This document shows positions 20,420 to 28,212 of a stretch of DNA of 64,000 nt, one piece after another. A model generated the notes under the pieces. That model ran no database searches, had not been told where the DNA came from, and saw only the letters and a list, made by a program, of their open reading frames with translations. The translations under genes were made by a program, and so were the position numbers. Position 1 is the stretch's first letter. Every line of letters begins with the position of its first letter. The DNA is from Acetobacter vaccinii (GTDB taxonomy: Bacteria; Pseudomonadota; Alphaproteobacteria; Acetobacterales; Acetobacteraceae): positions 1,160,001 through 1,224,000 of the forward strand of contig NZ_CP043506.1 in assembly GCF_008365315.1 (NCBI RefSeq), given 5' to 3'.

Positions 20420-20448
20420 AAAGCCGCCCCATTCGGGCGGCTTTTTTT
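20420..20448 (+). terminator. Terminator between early genes and the packaging module
   Basis: Stem AAGCCGCCC / GGGCGGCTT with a short loop, then seven T. The next start (20514) is 66 bases on. One of four similar hairpins in this prophage. Confidence 0.85.
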
Positions 20449-20513
20449 ATGGCCCATACCCTGCCCGCCCAGCATGGCCCCTGCGCCGCCTTGGGTCATT
20501 TTGGAAAAATCGT

Positions 20514-20858
20514 ATGACCAGTCAGATCAGATGCGCAGACATCGTGCGTCTGCGCCGTTACGACGCCGTGTGCGTTGCGGCGCGGCAGGGTGCGCCTGTG
20601 CTGTGCTTTTTTGTGCCAGATACGGAAACAACACGCCACCGGGCCGATGTTTCCCTGTCCATGTGTGAAAGTGCCGAGGCCGGTCTGCCCCCAGACCGCC
20701 GCGTGCGCTGTGTCGGCCGGGCCCATGGGGGTGGTGGGCAGGTTGTCGGGCGCATGCCCGCACCCGCCATGCAGCGTATTCACGGCATGCTGGCACAGGA
20801 AATGGCACGACAGGCCGGAGAGCAGGAGCATGACAGAGGCAGACCCGCCCGAAGGTGA
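20514..20858 (+). CDS. Uncharacterised prophage protein preceding terminase
   Basis: 114 residues from ATG 20514, with GGAAAA about eight bases upstream. The N-terminus reads TSQIRCADIVRLRRYDAVCVAARQGAPVLCFF and the C-terminus is basic and disordered-looking. It overlaps the terminase small-subunit gene. No family is recognised. Small genes at this place in related phages are usually of unknown function; an HNH nuclease is excluded because no His/Asn/Cys pattern is present. Confidence 0.5.
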   Translation: MTSQIRCADIVRLRRYDAVCVAARQGAPVLCFFVPDTETTRHRADVSLSMCESAEAGLPPDRRVRCVGRAHGGGGQVVGRMPAPAMQRIHGMLAQEMARQAGEQEHDRGRPARR

Positions 20859-21309
20859 GGCCCGTTGGGAGGGCTCAGGCCTCGATAACGCAAAACATGC
20901 CGACACAGCCTTAACACGTGAGCAATGGCGTCTGCTCCTGTGCCTGACAGAGGAAGGGCATAGCCTGCGCGCCATAGCCCAGCACCCCGGCATGCCGGGG
21001 TGGCAGAGGCTGCGCCAGCATATCCGCGCCAGCGGCGGGCGGGCCGCCAGCTACGCCCGCGCCCGCCAACTGGCCGCAGAAGCATTTGAGGACAGGCTGT
21101 TGCAGGAACTTGAAACACTCCGGGGGGAGGATACAGCCGCCATGCGCCTGCGTATTGATACACTCAAATGGCTCATGGCCAAGCGCGCCCCCACCCGCTA
21201 TGGCGACAGGCCAGAAGCCGCAGCCCCCACCCGCGCCCCAACTGCGCCAGACATCATACGCAGGATTATTATAGACCCCAGAAGGAACGATCAGGATAGC
21301 GGAGCATGA
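20830..21309 (+). CDS. Terminase small subunit (TerS-like)
   Basis: 159 residues from ATG 20830, preceded by AGGAG. The region LCLTEEGHSLRAIAQHPGMPGWQRLRQHI is the helix-turn-helix of small terminases that read an early resolvable pattern (gls-lRaIa-pgmP), followed by a long helix (RARQLAAEAFEDRLLQELETL) and a C-terminal segment with KWLMAKRAPTRYGDR, also typical. It would recognise phage DNA for packaging. The large subunit gene starts four bases before its end. It is intact, but the partner is broken. Confidence 0.75.
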   Translation: MTEADPPEGEARWEGSGLDNAKHADTALTREQWRLLLCLTEEGHSLRAIAQHPGMPGWQRLRQHIRASGGRAASYARARQLAAEAFEDRLLQELETLRGEDTAAMRLRIDTLKWLMAKRAPTRYGDRPEAAAPTRAPTAPDIIRRIIIDPRRNDQDSGA

Positions 21310-22562
21310 CCGCCCGGCAGGACCGTATGCTGGACATGCCCACGGCGCGCGTTTTCCTGCCCCTGCTGGCACCCTGTCGGTACAAGGGGGCGTATGGTGG
21401 GCGGGGGTCGGGCAAGTCGCATTTTTTTGGGGACTGTGTGGTGGAGGAACATCTGCGCACCCCCGGCCAGCGCACGGTCTGCATCCGCGAGGTGCAGAAA
21501 TCCATGGAGCGGTCGTCCCGCCAGTTGATCGTGGACAAGATCGGCCAGTACGGCCTGCATGCCAGTTTTGAGGTGCAGGACCGTATGATCCGGACACCGG
21601 GTGATGGGATCATTATTTTTCAGGGCATGCAGAGCCATACGGCAGACAGTATCAAGTCGCTTGAAGGGTTTGACCGCGCCTGGGTGGAGGAAGCCCAGAG
21701 CCTGTCGGCCCATAGCTGGCGGCTGTTGCGGCCCACATTGCGTAAAGCCGGGTCGGAAATCTGGGCAAGCTGGAACCCGACATCGGCACAGGACCCGGTC
21801 GATGCGTTTTTTCGCGGGGCCGGGGCAGACAGGGCCGATCTGGTGGCAGTGCGGGCAGGCTGGGCGGATAATCCGTGGTTTGGCGCAGGGGCACTGGATG
21901 CCGAACGTCTGGCCGATGCCCGCGCCCGCCCGGAGGAATATGCCCATGTGTGGGAGGGGGAATACCGTAGCCGCTCGCAAGCTCAGGTATTTGCCGGGCA
22001 GGTGGAGGTGCGGGCGTTTGAAACACCAGAGGGTATCCGGCCTTATTATGGTGTGGACTAGGGTTTTGCAAAAGACCCTCTGGCCGCCCTGCGCTGCTGG
22101 ATTGCCGACGACTGTGTCTATGTGGATTACGAGGCCGGTGGCACCGGGATCGAACTGGACGATATTCCCGCCGTGCTGGACACGCTGCCCCAGGCCCGGT
22201 TGTGGCCATGGCGCGCTGATGGCGCACGGCCCGAAACCATAAGCTTTCTGGCCCGCCGCCATGGGTTCCGTATCAGTGCAGCGCGCAAATGGCCGGGTAG
22301 TGTGGAGGACGGCATCGCCCGCCTGCGCGCCTTTACCCGCATTGTGGTGCATCCCCGCTGCCCGCGTCTTGCGGCGGAGTTCCACCGCTACGCCTACCGT
22401 GTGGACCCCCAGACCGAGGATATTCTGCCTGTGGTGGAAGATGCCAACAACCACTGGATCGACGCCCTGCGTTACGCGCTGGACGGGATCATTCACAACC
22501 GGCGTACGCTGCCACGGTTTACACCGCAGGCCGTGCGTAGAATTGCGAAAACAGAGCCATGA
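21306..22562 (+). pseudogene. Terminase large subunit (TerL, Terminase_3 type), broken by an amber codon
   Basis: Frame of 419 codons interrupted once by TAG at 22059-22061 (codon 252). The ATPase half has Walker A GGRGSGKS at 31-38 and Walker B-like RAWVEEAQ. After the TAG the same frame continues with GFAKDPLAALRCW and ends in a normal nuclease C-terminus (EDANNHWIDALRYALDG). The sequence around the stop reads YYGVD-stop-GFAKDP. In this family the position is usually Trp (VDWGF), so a single TGG to TAG change explains it. Without suppression only the ATPase half is made and DNA packaging fails. Everything else in the frame looks intact, so the change appears recent. Confidence 0.85.
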
Positions 22563-23170
22563 TCAACAAGGGTTCCTTTAAACCTCTGCGCGGCCTGCTG
22601 CGCGCGCCTGCGTCTGCCCTGCGGGCCGAGCCCCATCTGCCAGCCGCCCCAAAGGTGCGGCGGCGCAAGGGCTGGCCATGGCGGGGCAGCGCCACACCCG
22701 GCCCCATGGGTGCGGCAGACCCCTTTGCCCCGTATTGCCCGCCCAGTGGTGTGCGCGGGGCAGCCATGGCGGCGGACAGCCTGCCCGAGAGCCTGCCTGC
22801 GGCCATGGTCACGGCGCAGTTCAGCCTGGGCAATGGCCTGCTGGCTGACGGGCTTGGTTTTGCGGGCTATGCCAATCTGGCGGCCATGATGTGCCGGCGC
22901 AGACTCAGGAGCAGGCAACACCCGCCCCAGCCCCGGCAGCCCTTGTGCTGGCAACCCTGCTGGCAGGGGCATTTGCCCCGGCCCGGTCGGAGGGGGTGGG
23001 GCGTTTCTGGTCTGGTGGCGGTGTGCCGGAGGGTTCCACCCTTGCGGGGGCCGGGCAGTTTGCGTCCGGGTCTGGTGGTGCTCAATTTCAAAACAGATTT
23101 TATGGACAGGGTTTTTCTGACCCTATGGGGCAGATACCTGCTGCTCTGCGCGGGCGTCAGGCCGGGGTAG
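22559..23170 (+). pseudogene. Portal protein remnant, N-terminal part only
   Basis: Starts in a four-base overlap with terL, where the portal gene normally begins. Residues about 1-108 read like the N-terminus of a DUF1073-type portal, ending GLLADGLGFAGYANLAAMM, where related portals continue into a segment such as FPGYPYLAELAQRPEYR. After about 22890 the frame turns into an Arg/Pro-rich shadow of another gene and stops at 23170. So roughly the last three quarters of the portal are missing and its start is joined to unrelated late sequence. The portal assignment is from memory of the family and from position. Confidence 0.5.
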
Positions 23171-23835
23171 GCTTGTTCCGCTCCGGGGGGGCGTATTCTA
23201 CGCATTCAGAGACAGGCCGCAGGGTTGTCGCCGCCATGGCGGACCGGGTGTTGCAGAGCCGTATGGGCGGGGTAGCGAGCCTTGGCAGTGCCGGGCTCTC
23301 TAACGGGCTTGATGGCCTTTATGCCCGGATAAGAACATTTCAGCACTCCCGGCTTGTGGGGCTGTCTGGGCGGAGGGGAGAGGGCATGGCGGAACTGTCT
23401 GATTATACCTCTTCTGGCTTGAAAAACCGTGCTGTAAGCCGCCTTGGCCGTGGTTTTGCAGCTTTGCAGCCGCATGGTGGGGGGCAGGTCGGGGCCTTTC
23501 TGGATCAGTCCTGTTTTGTTCCACCCCCGGCAGAAGCGCATCTTGCGGGGCAGTCTGCCCCGGTGGTGCAGGGGGTGGCGCAGGCGATGGTGGCGGCCCG
23601 CCAGCAGGTGCAGGCGCAGTGGGTCGGGTCGGGGCAGGCGTATCTGCATGGCATGGGGCAGGCGCTTAGTCAGGCGCGCAGCATGGTCGCCCGCAGGCCC
23701 TCCCTCCCGGCACCGGCTGTTGCCGTGCCCCTGCTGGCACCCAGCTCCGGTGCAAAAGAAAACCGCCAGAGCTACGATTTTCAGGAAAGCTTTTTAAAAA
23801 CCCATGCCCGCCACGCCAATATGGGGCTGAGTTAA
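22891..23835 (+). CDS. Probable C-terminal fragment of a tail tape-measure protein
   Basis: 314-residue frame opening at GTG 22891. Upstream the same frame is closed by TGA at 22846, and no ribosome site is seen, so this is likely the tail end of a larger gene exposed by a deletion. The sequence is rich in Gly, Ala, Ser and Gln, with GRRVVAAMADRVLQSRMGG and long helical Ala/Gln stretches (VVQGVAQAMVAARQQVQAQW), as in tape-measure C-termini. It sits directly before the Dit-like and baseplate genes, the normal place for the tape measure. Assignment is by context. Confidence 0.45.
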   Translation: MPAQTQEQATPAPAPAALVLATLLAGAFAPARSEGVGRFWSGGGVPEGSTLAGAGQFASGSGGAQFQNRFYGQGFSDPMGQIPAALRGRQAGVGLFRSGGAYSTHSETGRRVVAAMADRVLQSRMGGVASLGSAGLSNGLDGLYARIRTFQHSRLVGLSGRRGEGMAELSDYTSSGLKNRAVSRLGRGFAALQPHGGGQVGAFLDQSCFVPPPAEAHLAGQSAPVVQGVAQAMVAARQQVQAQWVGSGQAYLHGMGQALSQARSMVARRPSLPAPAVAVPLLAPSSGAKENRQSYDFQESFLKTHARHANMGLS

Positions 23836-23875
23836 GGCTCCACCCCGCGCTGGATGATGACAAAAAGGACAACCC

Positions 23876-24601
23876 ATGTCGCTTGTACCCGTAACCCTGC
23901 CAGCCGTATGGGATATTCCCGTCGCGGCGGGGGTTCCCGCATTGCTGGGGCCGTCTGTTGTGTCTGGCGCGCGGGCTTCGGCATCCACCCTGCTGGCTTC
24001 GGCGCTGGACGAGGCCCTGATCGCCCAGGCCGACAGGCAGTGGGGTATTTTCAGCACCAGTAACCAGCCCGTGCTGACATCGGGGCGCGTGCGGTCTGTG
24101 GATGTGCAGCATGACAGTGTGATCGCACAGGCTCCGATGGAGCAACAGTCTTTTCAATCCTACAACAAGGTTCTGCTGCCCGGCCGCTACGCGGTGGATA
24201 TGCTGTGTGATGGCTCCAGCCTGGGCGGAGGGGAAGGGTCTGTTCTGGCCGATCTGGTGGCCGGTGCGGGGCTGGCTGGCCCGGTGGGCGGGCAGATGGT
24301 GCGTACGGCGTTTCTGGCCACGCTGGATGCGCTTGTGGCCGATGTGGCGCTGTACACGGTCGTAACGCCCGAGGCGGTATACGCCAATGTCAACGTTGTG
24401 GGCTACGCCCTGCGGCGCGAGGCCCGGCGCGGGCTGACGCTGCTGTGGGCCGCCCTGCAGTTGCAGGAGGTACGGCTGAACAGCCAGACCACCGCCGCAG
24501 ATACAGCCACCCCGGCCGGACAGGCCGAGCGGTCGGGCGGGAATGTGCAGGCCCAGGACGCCAGCACCGACATGGCGCGCATGGCGGAGGAGAGTTTCTG
24601 A
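23876..24601 (+). CDS. Prophage tail protein, Dit-like / baseplate component
   Basis: 241 residues from ATG 23876, with AAGGA upstream. A conserved-looking core reads FQSYNKVLLPGRYAVDMLCDG, followed by a helical region of Leu/Ala/Val. Proteins with this core sit between the tape measure and the baseplate plug in contractile-tail prophages of Proteobacteria and are described as Dit-like tail proteins. The C-terminal 50 residues are Gln/Ala/Ser-rich and disordered-looking. Its stop overlaps the start of the plug gene by one base. Confidence 0.65.
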   Translation: MSLVPVTLPAVWDIPVAAGVPALLGPSVVSGARASASTLLASALDEALIAQADRQWGIFSTSNQPVLTSGRVRSVDVQHDSVIAQAPMEQQSFQSYNKVLLPGRYAVDMLCDGSSLGGGEGSVLADLVAGAGLAGPVGGQMVRTAFLATLDALVADVALYTVVTPEAVYANVNVVGYALRREARRGLTLLWAALQLQEVRLNSQTTAADTATPAGQAERSGGNVQAQDASTDMARMAEESF

Positions 24602-24903
24602 TGGCGCAGGTGGTTCCCCTCAGCCCTGTGGCGTTTCAGGCGCTGGAGGTGCCGTTGTCGGGGCATGTGCTGGGTGTGCGCCTGCAACAGCGGAGCACGG
24701 GGCTTTACCTGTCCCTGTCGCTTGATGGCGTGGGGCTGATAGCGGGTCTGCTGTGTCAGGATCGGACATGGCTTGTCCGCAAAAGCTATTTTGGCCTGCC
24801 CGGTGACCTGGTGTTTGTGGATACCCAGGGCACCGACGACCCCCAGTGGTCGGGTCTGGGAACCCGCTTTGTGCTGCTGTATGAGGAAGGGCGCAATGTC
24901 TGA
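24601..24903 (+). CDS. Phage baseplate plug-like protein (DUF6983)
   Basis: 100 residues. It begins VVPLSPVAFQALEVPLSG and continues with LQQRSTGLYLSLSLDG, LLCQDRTWLVRKSYFGLPGDLVFVDTQGTDDP and a closing LYEEG. This is the standard pattern of the short baseplate plug family. It is expected to close the tail tip. It is fused by overlaps to the genes on both sides (one base before, eight after), giving tight translational coupling within the baseplate operon. Confidence 0.75.
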   Translation: MAQVVPLSPVAFQALEVPLSGHVLGVRLQQRSTGLYLSLSLDGVGLIAGLLCQDRTWLVRKSYFGLPGDLVFVDTQGTDDPQWSGLGTRFVLLYEEGRNV

Positions 24904-25828
24904 AACAGGTTTTTCCAAACGCCGGATTGATGTCACCTTTACCATGCCCCAGACCACAGGGGCCGCGCAGAGTGTCACCCTGAGCGGGTATCGGGTAGGG
25001 TGCCGGGTGCTGAGCACCGGGCTGGAAACCGGCATGACCTGCGCCTTGCGGATAGAAGGCATGGCACAGGATATGATGAACCGCCTGTCCGTTGCCCAGG
25101 CAGGCATGGCCACACAGGGGCGCACCCTTGTCAGCGTGCGTGCGGGAACGGGGCAGGGGGTGTTGCCGGTCATTTTTACCGGCGGTGTGGTCGAGGCATT
25201 TGCCCAGTATGCCGCTGCACCCGACACGGCTTTTCACATTCAGGCACAGTCCACCGCCCTGCCTGCGGCCTTGCCGGTCAGTGCAACGTCTTTTGCGGCG
25301 GATGTGCCTGTGCCCACCATCATGCGCGCTCTGGCCGACAAGGCAGGGCTTGCCTTTAGCAATAACGGGGTGGGCAGCGTGCTGCGCGGGGGGGTGTATT
25401 ACAAGGGTGCTGCCGCCGAGCAGATGGACAGTTGCGCCCGTGCGGCAGGCATTGCCTACCATGTCGGGCTGGATACGCTGTCCATCTGGCCCATGGGCAT
25501 GGCGGCTGCCGCTAACCCGGTCACAGTATCGCCCGCAACCGGGTTGATAGGTTACCCCAGCTACAGCCAGTACGGGGTGGCACTTCGGACAGTGTTTAAC
25601 CCTGACATCCATTTTCGCGGGGGTATCCGGCTGGACAGTGGCACGACGACGGCGGGTGTTGCACCCTCTGGCACCAGTGCCACGCCTGCTCTGCACCAGC
25701 CTGCCAGTGGGGTGTGGGTGGTCAGCAGGCTGATGCACGACTTACAGGCCGAAGTGCCGGGTGGCACATGGATGACCGATATGGAGGCGGCGCGGCCCGA
25801 CCGCGCCGGGCAAGGCTTTGCATACTAG
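24896..25828 (+). CDS. Baseplate hub-like protein
   Basis: 310 residues from ATG 24896. The first part is a beta-rich domain (RRIDVTFTMPQ, MTCALRIEGMAQDMMNRLSVAQAG). The middle resembles the hub fold of contractile tails (LRGGVYYKGAAAEQMDSCARAAGIAYHVGLDTLSIWP), with the usual conserved GYPSYSQYGVALRTVFNPDI toward the end. It lies between the plug and spike genes, the order of Mu-unlike small myovirus tails. It would form the ring holding the spike. Confidence 0.75.
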   Translation: MSETGFSKRRIDVTFTMPQTTGAAQSVTLSGYRVGCRVLSTGLETGMTCALRIEGMAQDMMNRLSVAQAGMATQGRTLVSVRAGTGQGVLPVIFTGGVVEAFAQYAAAPDTAFHIQAQSTALPAALPVSATSFAADVPVPTIMRALADKAGLAFSNNGVGSVLRGGVYYKGAAAEQMDSCARAAGIAYHVGLDTLSIWPMGMAAAANPVTVSPATGLIGYPSYSQYGVALRTVFNPDIHFRGGIRLDSGTTTAGVAPSGTSATPALHQPASGVWVVSRLMHDLQAEVPGGTWMTDMEAARPDRAGQGFAY

Positions 25829-26459
25829 CCTGACAGGAACCCAGCGGCCCGAAGATGGCGGCAGCGATTTTAATGTCATGAACGCGCTGATCCGCCGTGT
25901 GCTGTCCATGGCGGGGGCCAACCTGCCCGTGCGGGTGCTGGCCGTGCATGGTGCGGGGTTGCAGCCGGTGGGTCTGGTGGATGTGCAGCCCATGGTCCAC
26001 CAGCAGGACGGTGTGGGCCGCACCGTGCCGCACGGCGTTATCCATAACGTGCCCTACATTCGCATGCAGGGTGGCGCCCGTGCCATCCTGTGTGACCCTG
26101 CGGTGGGTGATATCGGGCTGATTGTGGTGTGCGGGCGCGATATTTCAGGCGTTAAGGCCAACCGTGCGCCTGCACCCCCCGGCTCGTTCCGGCAGAACGA
26201 CATGGCGGATGCTATCTATCTGGGGGGGCTGCTGAATGCCGCGCCGCAGGAGTATATCGGCTGGGTCGGGGGGGATGTGCATGTGCAGACCAAAGGCGCT
26301 TTTGTCGTGCAGGCGGCGTCCTGCCAGATCGGGTGCGATGTGCAGGTCAGCGGGCGTGTGGTCGCGCAGGGGGATGTGCTGGCCGGGGGCATAAGCCTTG
26401 GCGGGCATACGCACTCTGGTGTACGGGCCGGGGCGGACAGTACGGGCGCACCCCAGTAG
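25818..26459 (+). CDS. Gp138-type membrane-puncturing spike
   Basis: 213 residues from TTG 25818, which has AAGG upstream and lies inside the end of the hub gene. No earlier ATG exists, and the first family residues follow directly (TQRPEDGGSDFNVMNALIRRVLS). The body has the OB-fold start LPVRVLAVHGAG, then VGDIGLIVVCGRDIS and a repetitive beta region (VQAASCQIGCDVQVSGRVVAQGD) that forms the needle. The C-terminus HTHSGV and a final Gly/Ala/Gln tail are usual and could bind metal at the tip. It is the last plus-strand tail gene before the inserted envelope cassette. Confidence 0.8.
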   Translation: MHTSLTGTQRPEDGGSDFNVMNALIRRVLSMAGANLPVRVLAVHGAGLQPVGLVDVQPMVHQQDGVGRTVPHGVIHNVPYIRMQGGARAILCDPAVGDIGLIVVCGRDISGVKANRAPAPPGSFRQNDMADAIYLGGLLNAAPQEYIGWVGGDVHVQTKGAFVVQAASCQIGCDVQVSGRVVAQGDVLAGGISLGGHTHSGVRAGADSTGAPQ

Positions 26460-26476
26460 GTTTTATTGCAGTCAGT

Positions 26477-26526
26477 ACAAAAAACGGCCTTTTACCCCGC
26501 CGCCTGGGCTGTGGGGTAAAAGGCCG
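26477..26526 (-). terminator. Terminator of the inserted two-gene cassette
   Basis: Perfect 14-base stem CGGCCTTTTACCCC / GGGGTAAAAGGCCG with T's after it when read on the minus strand (26484-26479). It ends the minus-strand pair 26560-27623, and the long stem may also stop the plus-strand spike transcript. Confidence 0.85.
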
Positions 26527-26559
26527 CTGTGCAGAACAGTGCCTGTCTGGTCTGTCAGG

Positions 26560-27090
26560 TTAACGGCTGAACCAGCCGGATTCCTTCTTGACCGCCGCCT
26601 GGCCTTCAAGCTCCGCCTGGGAGCCCTGTTTTTCCAGCAGGGTTTTGGTCCCCTGTGAGACATTGCGGGTGGCGTCCGCCTTGGAGTGTGTCAGGTCGGT
26701 GCTGGCGTCCTGACTGCGGATGTTGCTGTCAATAATATCGTTCTGACGCGACACGACAGTCTTTTTGGACTGCACGTCAAGCGAACGTTCCTGAAGTTCC
26801 AGGTCACGCAGCTTGTCTTCATAGGCGTCATCACGGGCCTGGCGGGCGTCCAGCCTGCGCTGGCGTTCCGCTTCGCGCGCATTGGCGGCAGCCTGTGCAC
26901 GGCGGCGGCTGGCCTGCGCGGCTGCCTGGGCCGCGGCCTGCTGCCGCGCCTGGGCCTGCCACGCCTGCTGGGCCATATAGTCGTGGCGCTGCTGGGCGGA
27001 ATCAACAGCGTTGATCTGGTCCCCGATACTGGACTGACCCCATGCCAGATGGGGGGTAAACAGAAGGGCAAGCAGGGCCACGCGTTTCAT
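26560..27090 (-). CDS. Secreted coiled-coil protein, DUF5384-like
   Basis: 176 residues from ATG 27090, with GGGAGAG upstream. The N-terminus is a signal peptide (MKRVALLALLFTPHLAWGQ, cleavage near residue 19). The mature part is a highly charged, Ala/Gln/Arg-rich helix (AQQAWQAQARQQ, EAERQRRLDARQARDDAYEDKL) with heptad-like spacing, followed by a polar tail. It fits DUF5384 periplasmic proteins of unknown function. It is transcribed against the surrounding tail genes as the second gene of a cassette with an outer-membrane lipoprotein. An effect on the cell envelope during lysogeny, such as exclusion of other phages, is a reasonable guess but unproven. Confidence 0.65.
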   Translation of the reverse strand: MKRVALLALLFTPHLAWGQSSIGDQINAVDSAQQRHDYMAQQAWQAQARQQAAAQAAAQASRRRAQAAANAREAERQRRLDARQARDDAYEDKLRDLELQERSLDVQSKKTVVSRQNDIIDSNIRSQDASTDLTHSKADATRNVSQGTKTLLEKQGSQAELEGQAAVKKESGWFSR

Positions 27091-27104
27091 GGTCAGGCTC
27101 TCCC

Positions 27105-27623
27105 TTACTTACCCTGGGGCGGGGGGCAGGCATGGTTGGCCTGGATGCGGGTTTCCGTGGGGCTGGACTGCACCATGACAGCCTTGCCCGGCACGTATTC
27201 GCACACGCGGCCAACCTGGGCGGAGTTAAAGGTCTGGTTGCCCTGTTCGTAGGTAATGGACACGCCATCAACCATGGTGGTGCTGCCAACCAGCGACCCT
27301 GCGGCAACACCGGCCCCAGCGCCACCAAGGCCACCCAGCACGCCTGCGGTGGTGGAGTTGGCAACCCCGGCGCCAAGCCCGGCACCCAGACCCGCACCCA
27401 GCAGACCGCCGACAATCTGGGCTGTACGCTGGTTCTGCGCGTTGCTGACCTGCACGCGGGCGGGCATGACTGCCAGAATGGTCACAACCTGGGCCAGCTG
27501 GCGCTGGTTGACCTGGCCGGCCGTATAACTGTCGGCCCGGTTTTCCTCACCCGGTGTGGCGCACCCGGCAAGAGAGAGAGCACACAATGACAGAACCCCG
27601 AATTGGGCCGAAAGCTTACGCAT
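27105..27623 (-). CDS. Glycine-zipper lipoprotein
   Basis: 172 residues. The start at 27623 has AGGA eight bases upstream; the open frame extends further but that part is the promoter region. Lipobox LSLAGC at about 18-23. The mature chain contains a Gly/Ala-rich zipper (IVGGLLGAGLGAGLGAGVAN, then LGGLGGAGAGVAAGSLVG), as in SlyB/YcfJ-type outer-membrane lipoproteins. It is followed by a polar part with two Cys (GRVCEYVPGKAVMV, ANHACPPPQGK). It leads the two-gene cassette inside the prophage baseplate operon. Such proteins sit in the outer membrane and can alter its stability or phage susceptibility. Confidence 0.75.
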   Translation of the reverse strand: MRKLSAQFGVLSLCALSLAGCATPGEENRADSYTAGQVNQRQLAQVVTILAVMPARVQVSNAQNQRTAQIVGGLLGAGLGAGLGAGVANSTTAGVLGGLGGAGAGVAAGSLVGSTTMVDGVSITYEQGNQTFNSAQVGRVCEYVPGKAVMVQSSPTETRIQANHACPPPQGK

Positions 27624-27709
27624 GGCTGTTGTCCTAGCAGATAGAATATGGAGCCATGAAAAGGCCCAAGTTCTGGATAATAATTGGTGCAGAATTGGCA
27701 ATCCTGCAC

Positions 27710-27737
27710 ATTATCACGAATACGTGATAAAAGTAAA
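27710..27737 (-). promoter_or_regulatory. Promoter with operator palindrome for the envelope cassette
   Basis: On the minus strand TTTACT (27737-27732) and GATAAT (27715-27710) have a 16-base spacer. A 20-base inverted repeat (TTATCACG-N4-CGTGATAA, 27711-27730) covers the spacer and the -10. The block is much more AT-rich than its surroundings. A second inverted repeat (GTGCAG / CTGCAC, 27687-27709) covers the predicted start of the transcript. No regulator gene is seen beside it. Confidence 0.55.
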
Positions 27738-27822
27738 CAAAAAGTAAATAAAGATTTTGCACGCGCAGTCGCCCGGTTTTTTGAGCCGATCTGCCTGCCC
27801 CGCAGCCGTTTCACTTCCGCAC

Positions 27823-27846
27823 GCCGCCCTCTGGGCGGCTTTTTTT
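27823..27846 (+). terminator. Terminator hairpin directly before the baseplate W/GP46 gene
   Basis: Stem GCCGCCC / GGGCGGC with a three-base loop and seven T. The next start is only 13 bases further on, so the hairpin either ends an upstream transcript or limits entry into the second baseplate block. Confidence 0.8.
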
Positions 27847-27858
27847 GTGGGTAATTCC

Positions 27859-28212
27859 ATGCAGACACTGCTTCTCGACAGAACCACCTGGGACCTGGCG
27901 CTGGATGCACGCGGCGGCATAGCCGTTGCAAGCGGGGCATACGCCACCACGCAGGACGTGGCCAGCGCCCTGCGCGTCTTTCAGGGCGAATGTCATTACA
28001 ACACCAGCCTGGGCCTGCCCTACCGCCAGCGCGTGCTGGGGCGGGGGCAGTCGGCGGCGGTGTTTCGTGCCCAGGCCCAGACCGAGGCCCTGCGTGTGCC
28101 CGGTGTGGCGGCGGCGCGCTGTATTATCACCGCGCTGGGGGCCGACAGGCAGCTTTCGGGCGGTATTCTTGTGACAACATCGGATGGAGCAACGCAGAGT
28201 GTCGGCTTCTAG
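27859..28212 (+). CDS. Baseplate wedge protein, W/GP46 family
   Basis: 117 residues from ATG 27859. The family pattern is clear: LDRTTWDLALDARGGIAVASGAYATTQDVASALRVFQGEC near the start, then the short GLPYRQRVLG and a C-terminal beta part. It resembles phage T4 gp25 and P2 gpW baseplate proteins that start sheath assembly. It overlaps the J-like gene by 29 bases. The start closely follows a terminator; the -10/-35 for this block is not obvious. Confidence 0.75.
   Translation: MQTLLLDRTTWDLALDARGGIAVASGAYATTQDVASALRVFQGECHYNTSLGLPYRQRVLGRGQSAAVFRAQAQTEALRVPGVAAARCIITALGADRQLSGGILVTTSDGATQSVGF

Noticed and set aside
22122..22562. Second half of terL as an independent gene
   Set aside because: It is in the same frame as the first half, begins mid-domain without a ribosome site and is explained by the single TAG.
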